From: Desulfobacteraceae bacterium
GTDB lineage: Bacteria; Desulfobacterota; Desulfobacteria; Desulfobacterales; Desulfobacteraceae
Length of the DNA: 7,794 nucleotides
Direction: 5' to 3'
NCBI GenBank assembly: GCA_003354055.1
Contig: PIVQ01000320.1
Span: 1 to 7,794 of the forward strand
Numbering within the stretch: the stretch's first letter is position 1; each line of letters opens with the position of its first letter. Below the pieces are notes generated by a model that saw only the letters and a list, made by a program, of their open reading frames with translations, was not told where the DNA came from and did no database searches. Below are positions 5,334-7,794 of the stretch, piece after piece. Position numbers and translations under genes: made by a program.

Positions 5334-5675
5334 CTATGAATCAAATTGTAAGTAAATATTATCACTATCTTCTATTTTACATAAATATATAATTTTAGTA
5401 TTTTCTAAAACATCATCTTCAATATTATTAAAATCAAGTGTATAATATTTATAACATCTCATTTGATATCTAATTCTATGGGTTAAGTTATGTTTTAAGT
5501 AATATTCTTTAAAATCTAATAATAAAATAGGATTATTAGTAAGGTCAATTTCAATTTCTTCATCTTGGGAACATCTTTCAATAATATCTAATTTTTTTTG
5601 GTAATTATCTAATTCTATTTTATAATCTTTAATGATATCCATACAATCTGTTCCAATTAATTCAATAAAAGACAT
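5334..5675 (-). CDS. Hypothetical accessory protein, paralogue of the right-edge gene
   Basis: This 113-residue protein is not recognised. It opens MSFIELIGTDCMDIIKDYKIELDNYQKKL, a helix that matches EMIGNDCKEIIEGYKHDMEMYE in the gene at the right edge. A second shared block is DFKEYYLKHN...IRYQM...YTLDFNNIED against EIKEYFDDNN...IQMQI...DYDINFENF. The two are diverged paralogues. The (D/E)IIxxY(K)xx(L/M)xxY helix is also found at the start of the cysteine-ladder and 127-residue proteins and loosely recalls an F-box. The C-terminal half is acidic with no motif. It has an ATG start, an AAAATTGA promoter about 90 bases upstream, and the promoter lies just past the 3' element of the upstream gene. 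Confidence 0.8.
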   Translation of the reverse strand: MSFIELIGTDCMDIIKDYKIELDNYQKKLDIIERCSQDEEIEIDLTNNPILLLDFKEYYLKHNLTHRIRYQMRCYKYYTLDFNNIEDDVLENTKIIYLCKIEDSDNIYLQFDS

Positions 5676-5737
5676 TAAAATTAAGTTTTTTAAAAAGCTA
5701 AATTAGAGTTAAAAAAAGATTGATATGTATTTGAAAT

Positions 5738-5774
5738 AATAGTTTTAATTAAAATTAATATTATAATCAATTTT
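5738..5774 (-). promoter_or_regulatory. Early promoter of the 113-residue protein gene
   Basis: AAAATTGA is at 5767-5774. The downstream box, TTTAATTAAAACTATT (5738-5753), starts 21 bases from the first A. The leader to the ATG at 5675 contains a single G and one AACTCT motif. It sits in a cassette directly after copy 3 of the 3' element. Confidence 0.8.
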
Positions 5775-5799
5775 AATTAAAAAATATGAATAATAAAAT

Positions 5800-5830
5800 A
5801 AGTCCATTATAATACTTTGTTTTTAAAAAA
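5800..5830 (-). promoter_or_regulatory. 31-base 3'-end element, copy 3
   Basis: TTTTTTAAAAA, N8 (CAAAGTAT), TATAATGGACTT on the minus strand, six bases after the stop of the duplicated-Cys8 gene and about 25 bases before the next gene's AAAATTGA. Confidence 0.75.
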
Positions 5831-5836
5831 TTAAAC

Positions 5837-6307
5837 TTATAATAATGAATAATATTCTTCATATGATTCTTCTGGAAATGAATACATCTCTTTTTGATTC
5901 ATTTCAATATCTACTTGGTCTGCCCATTTGTTATATTTGATAGAACAACAATTACATAAAATTTCTTCTTTATCATAATAACATTCTGAACAGATTTTTC
6001 TTTGACTACAATCATCACATTTTTTTGATTTTAATTTTTTATCATTACCACAATGATCACAACTATGAACTTTAGATTTGATAACTAAGTTTTCCATTTG
6101 TTTAATATATAAATCATCACATTCTTTACATAAGATTTGTCCTTGATAATAACATAATTTACATATTTTTCTTTCATGACATTCTTTACATTTTTTCATT
6201 TTTTCACATTCTAAATCATTACAATGACCACAAGTATTATCACAAGTATTAATAAATAAGTATGATTTCCGTGTTAATTTATATTTTAAAAATGTTAATG
6301 AGTTCAT
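5837..6307 (-). CDS. Zinc-binding protein with two tandem eight-cysteine modules
   Basis: This 156-residue protein contains an internal duplication. Module 1 (26-63) and module 2 (83-121) each have four CxxC pairs: C26/29, C40/43, C49/52, C60/63 and C83/86, C97/100, C106/109, C118/121. Pair-to-pair distances are 14, 9, 11 and 14, 9, 12. Shared residues include KKCxxC, RKICxxCYY and ILCxxC. Eight cysteines in this spacing should bind two zinc ions, as in RING or FYVE cross-brace folds. The central His of a RING is absent, so E3 ligase activity is only a possibility. Residues 1-21 are a short basic lead, and the acidic tail ends ESYEEYYSLL. It has an ATG start, an early promoter, a leader without G, and 3' element copy 3 six bases after its stop. 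Confidence 0.88.
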   Translation of the reverse strand: MNSLTFLKYKLTRKSYLFINTCDNTCGHCNDLECEKMKKCKECHERKICKLCYYQGQILCKECDDLYIKQMENLVIKSKVHSCDHCGNDKKLKSKKCDDCSQRKICSECYYDKEEILCNCCSIKYNKWADQVDIEMNQKEMYSFPEESYEEYYSLL

Positions 6308-6382
6308 TTTAAAAATTGAAAGTTGTTATTTAAAGTTTTTAAAAAGTTAAGGTTTTTAAAAGGTTGATTAAGAGTTTAGAAT

Positions 6383-6419
6383 AATAGTTTTGATTATAAA
6401 TAATATATAAATCAATTTT
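6383..6419 (-). promoter_or_regulatory. Early promoter of the duplicated-Cys8 gene
   Basis: AAAATTGA is at 6412-6419 and TATAATCAAAACTATT at 6383-6398, 21 bases from the first A. The leader down to the ATG at 6307 contains no G and includes AAACTCTTAATCAACC. Confidence 0.87.
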
Positions 6420-6424
6420 AATCC

Positions 6425-6441
6425 AAAAAAAACTTTTTTTT
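6425..6441 (-). terminator. A8/T8 palindrome between 3' element and promoter
   Basis: Eight A, one C, eight T on the plus strand form a perfect inverted repeat, matched by A7-C-T7 at 6997-7011 in the other cassette. It sits past the stop of the 127-residue gene and could end its transcript. As an RNA it could form an A/T stem of up to seven pairs. Confidence 0.5.
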
Positions 6442-6452
6442 ATCCTATAACT

Positions 6453-6483
6453 CAGTCCATTATAATATTTGGTTTTTAAAAAA
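6453..6483 (-). promoter_or_regulatory. 31-base 3'-end element, copy 4
   Basis: TTTTTTAAAAA, N8 (CCAAATAT), TATAATGGACTG on the minus strand, with one mismatch at the last base. It starts six bases after the stop of the 127-residue gene. Here the embedded ATG is followed at once by GAC TGA, so no peptide follows, which argues that the element acts as nucleic acid. Confidence 0.75.
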
Positions 6484-6489
6484 TAAATA

Positions 6490-6873
6490 TTAATGTATCC
6501 ATACAATATTTCTTTGTTCAAATATTTCTTTAAATATATAATTATATTTATATAAAACAATTAAATGGCTTCTTGATAATCTTTTTCCTCTAATAGATTT
6601 TTTTAATCCATCCATTGAAGATTCTACTTTATTTTTATAACAATGTTTTAAATATTTTTCAATTATATCATGATAATTTTCAAAATTTATATTATGAAAA
6701 TTATGATATTGTTGTTTAACTCGTACTCTTAAATGTTCTATAGCATATTCTATTTTATAAGTTATTTTTTCATAATATGCCATCTCTCTTGCGTATTCTG
6801 TTATAATATCTTCTATTTCGTTTGGTATTAAATTTTGTATTTCTGTTGGTAATATATGTTCAAATAAAGACAT
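6490..6873 (-). CDS. F-box-like hypothetical protein (127 aa)
   Basis: This 127-residue protein is not firmly recognised. The N-terminus has LPTEIQNLIPNEIEDIITEY (8-27), resembling the LP.E....I..Y start of F-box motifs and sharing the DIIxxYxxxMxxYEK helix with other proteins in this window. The rest is helical and rich in Tyr, His, Lys and Glu, with a basic patch SIRGKRLSRSH at about 92-102 and a C-terminal VWIH. F-box proteins are abundant in giant viruses and act as ubiquitin-ligase substrate adaptors; whether this truly binds SKP1 is not shown. It has an ATG start, its own early promoter (6984-6991) with a G-free leader, and is followed by 3' element copy 4. Confidence 0.75.
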   Translation of the reverse strand: MSLFEHILPTEIQNLIPNEIEDIITEYAREMAYYEKITYKIEYAIEHLRVRVKQQYHNFHNINFENYHDIIEKYLKHCYKNKVESSMDGLKKSIRGKRLSRSHLIVLYKYNYIFKEIFEQRNIVWIH

Positions 6874-6954
6874 ATTATTTATGTTTTTAATTAAGTGTTG
6901 TTGTTTTAAATGTATTAAGAGTTTGTAGAGAGGTTAAAAGAGTTTGTAAAGGTT

Positions 6955-6991
6955 AATAGTTTTGATTATAAATATAATACAAATCAATTTT
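6955..6991 (-). promoter_or_regulatory. Early promoter of the 127-residue gene
   Basis: AAAATTGA is at 6984-6991 and TATAATCAAAACTATT at 6955-6970 with the invariant 21-base offset. The ~80-base leader contains no G and has two AAACTCTT motifs preceded by ACA. Confidence 0.87.
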
Positions 6992-6996
6992 AATCC

Positions 6997-7011
6997 AAAA
7001 AAACTTTTTTT
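6997..7011 (-). terminator. A7/T7 palindrome, possible transcript end of the micropeptide gene
   Basis: Seven A, one C, seven T form a perfect inverted repeat just past 3' element copy 5, equivalent to 6425-6441. Its role as a 3' end is inferred from the mimivirus hairpin rule. Confidence 0.48.
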
Positions 7012-7021
7012 ATCCGAAAAT

Positions 7022-7052
7022 AAGTCCATTATAATATTTGGTTTTTAAAAAA
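7022..7052 (-). promoter_or_regulatory. 31-base 3'-end element, copy 5
   Basis: TTTTTTAAAAA, N8 (CCAAATAT), TATAATGGACTT on the minus strand, starting at the base after the stop of the 29-residue ORF. Its presence supports that tiny ORF as a real transcription unit. Confidence 0.75.
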
Positions 7053-7142
7053 TTAAATATTATGTGATTCATACTTAAAATAATAAGCCATTCTTGTTAG
7101 TAAAGCAACCGCAATTCCTATTAATAAAATAATTGTAAACAT
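7053..7142 (-). CDS. 29-residue single-pass membrane micropeptide
   Basis: This tiny ORF has full gene furniture. An exact AAAATTGA (7163-7170) lies 20 bases above its ATG, at the same offset as the LPTYE gene, and a 31-base 3' element starts at the base after its TAA. The peptide begins MFTIILLIGIAVALLT, a hydrophobic segment of about 15 residues, then RMAYYFKYESHNI, a polar tail with Arg and Lys. It is probably inserted in a membrane with the tail in the cytosol. It lies between the 127-residue gene and the right-edge gene with no other ORF in the gap. No family is recognised; small hydrophobic viral proteins often act in membranes, but no role can be assigned. Confidence 0.7.
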   Translation of the reverse strand: MFTIILLIGIAVALLTRMAYYFKYESHNI

Positions 7143-7162
7143 ATTTATTATAAATAATATAA

Positions 7163-7170
7163 TCAATTTT
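7163..7170 (-). promoter_or_regulatory. AAAATTGA early promoter of the micropeptide gene
   Basis: This exact octamer lies 15 bases below the stop of the right-edge gene. The sequence TATAAT follows 18 bases from its first A, and the ATG lies at 28, leaving little room for a leader. Confidence 0.8.
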
Positions 7171-7185
7171 AAATTAATTCCAAAA

Positions 7186-7794
7186 TTAGAAAAAACAATC
7201 TGGATAAATTATATTATCCATTTCTTGTAATACTTTGAAAAATTGTTCTTCTATTAAACAACCTAAGTTTATACATAATACTCCTGTGTATGAATTACAA
7301 TATGATTGAATTTTAATATTTGATAAATATTTATTTTTTCTATTGAAGTTTTCAAAATTAATATCGTAATCTTTTGTATGTAATACTCTATTTTTATGTA
7401 TTTCTATTTGCATTTGAATATCACTATGAATATTATTATCATCAAAATATTCTTTAATTTCACCAAGAGTTAATCTTGTTCTATAATTTTTATTACCTCT
7501 TTGTGGATTAGTATTAAGACATTCTTGTAAATTATTAATATCAATTTCATACATTTCCATATCATGTTTATATCCTTCAATAATTTCTTTACAATCATTG
7601 CCAATCATTTCATATTCTTTTATATATCCTATTTGTAATTTTCTTAATTCACTAAATATTTTATCTTTTATTGGAACATCAAATTTATCTTTCTTTTTTA
7701 AAGTATTATCAACACATTCTAATTTCCAATTCATACACTGAAACCCACGACTTTTAATCGGTGTATTTAAAATATACACTTTTTCAATAAAATT
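7186..7794 (-). CDS. Hypothetical accessory protein, 5'-partial at window edge
   Basis: The reading frame stays open to the right edge, so the gene is probably cut off; a GTG at 7779 and an ATG at 7734 are the first possible starts inside. The visible part is about 202 codons. Near the edge is an N-terminal block with TPIKSRGFQCMNWKLE, which resembles the RGFQ...K.YE opening of some viral and phage domains of unknown function; this is only a hint. From GYIKEYEMIGNDCKEII onward it is a diverged paralogue of the 113-residue protein, with matching helix and EYF...NFENF blocks. A tail not present in the paralogue follows (YCNSYTGVLCINLGCL...). Its promoter is outside the window. There is no 31-base 3' element; the next gene's AAAATTGA starts 15 bases past its stop. 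Confidence 0.78.
   Translation of the reverse strand, partial: NFIEKVYILNTPIKSRGFQCMNWKLECVDNTLKKKDKFDVPIKDKIFSELRKLQIGYIKEYEMIGNDCKEIIEGYKHDMEMYEIDINNLQECLNTNPQRGNKNYRTRLTLGEIKEYFDDNNIHSDIQMQIEIHKNRVLHTKDYDINFENFNRKNKYLSNIKIQSYCNSYTGVLCINLGCLIEEQFFKVLQEMDNIIYPDCFF

Larger units (their letters stand above)
6382..6491. repeat. ~110-bp intergenic cassette, copy A
   Basis: This is nearly identical to 6954-7061. In minus-strand order it holds the 3' element, an A8/T8 palindrome, AAAATTGA and TATAATCAAAACTATTA. Differences from copy B are a few substitutions and 1-2 base length changes in homopolymers. A more diverged third version lies at 5737-5836. Confidence 0.85.
6954..7061. repeat. ~110-bp intergenic cassette, copy B
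   Basis: This is the second copy of the cassette at 6382-6491, same orientation. Both begin TAATAGTTTTGATTATAAAT and run through AAAATTGA, the homopolymer palindrome and the 3' element. It lies between the 29-residue micropeptide gene and the 127-residue gene. Confidence 0.85.

Noticed and set aside
6312..6319. AAAATTGA on the plus strand in the leader of the duplicated-Cys8 gene
   Set aside because: No plus-strand gene follows and the 21-base box is missing; it is probably chance in AT-rich DNA.
6339..6560. Minus-strand ORF overlapping the end of the 127-residue gene
   Set aside because: It runs through the 3' element, palindrome and promoter of the next gene, overlaps the real frame at its start, and has Tyr/Ile/Lys-rich composition typical of AT-rich non-coding DNA.
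7008..7029. Short ORFs starting at the ATG inside the 3' elements (for example MDLFSDKK at 7029)
   Set aside because: They run into promoter sequence and stop soon, and the 6453-6483 copy has GAC TGA directly after ATG, so the conservation is better explained at the nucleic-acid level.

Overview
The window looks like part of a giant-virus genome of the Mimiviridae / Imitervirales type. It is extremely AT-rich. Genes are small, intron-free and tightly packed on both strands. Exact copies of AAAATTGA, the established mimivirus early-promoter octamer, sit upstream of eight genes. One product is recognisable: a eukaryote-style bifunctional polynucleotide 3'-phosphatase/5'-kinase, a DNA-repair enzyme also known from large DNA viruses. 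The rest are lineage-specific accessory proteins: cysteine-rich zinc binders, tryptophan/glutamine short-repeat proteins, small membrane proteins and a very basic protein. No tRNA, rRNA, CRISPR array or transposase was seen.

Layout. Bases 7-2016 (+) hold the polynucleotide kinase/phosphatase and a cysteine-ladder protein. The latter meets a small minus-strand zinc-ribbon-like gene (2013-2300) tail to tail in a shared TTAA. A plus-strand block at 2498-4211 holds a very basic protein, a 56-residue coiled-coil ORF and two tandem paralogues built from ~23-residue W...Q.L repeats. From 4233 to the right edge all genes are on the minus strand: two 77-residue membrane proteins (one with a KVRF motif resembling a protein-phosphatase-1 docking site), a protein with two LPTYE motifs plus two W-repeats, a 113-residue protein, a protein with duplicated eight-cysteine modules, a 127-residue F-box-like protein, a 29-residue membrane micropeptide, and an edge-truncated relative of the 113-residue protein.

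The least expected content is the regulatory grammar. (1) Five long-leader promoters share AAAATTGA followed, exactly 21 bases from its first base, by TATAATCAAAACTATT or a close variant. Their leaders are almost free of G and carry AACTCT motifs. (2) Two other genes have their ATG exactly 28 bases from the first base of AAAATTGA, so their mRNAs may be nearly leaderless. (3) Five genes end in a 31-base element, TTTTTTAAAAA-N8-TATAATGGACTT, always in sense orientation at the stop codon and with invariant spacing. (4) On the minus strand this 3' element and the next gene's promoter form an intergenic cassette seen three times, two copies being nearly identical over about 110 bases.

The genes give little evidence of one shared pathway. 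The set fits early-expressed host-interaction and accessory genes (ubiquitin-type adaptors, zinc proteins, membrane proteins) beside a DNA-repair enzyme. Functions beyond the kinase/phosphatase are inference.
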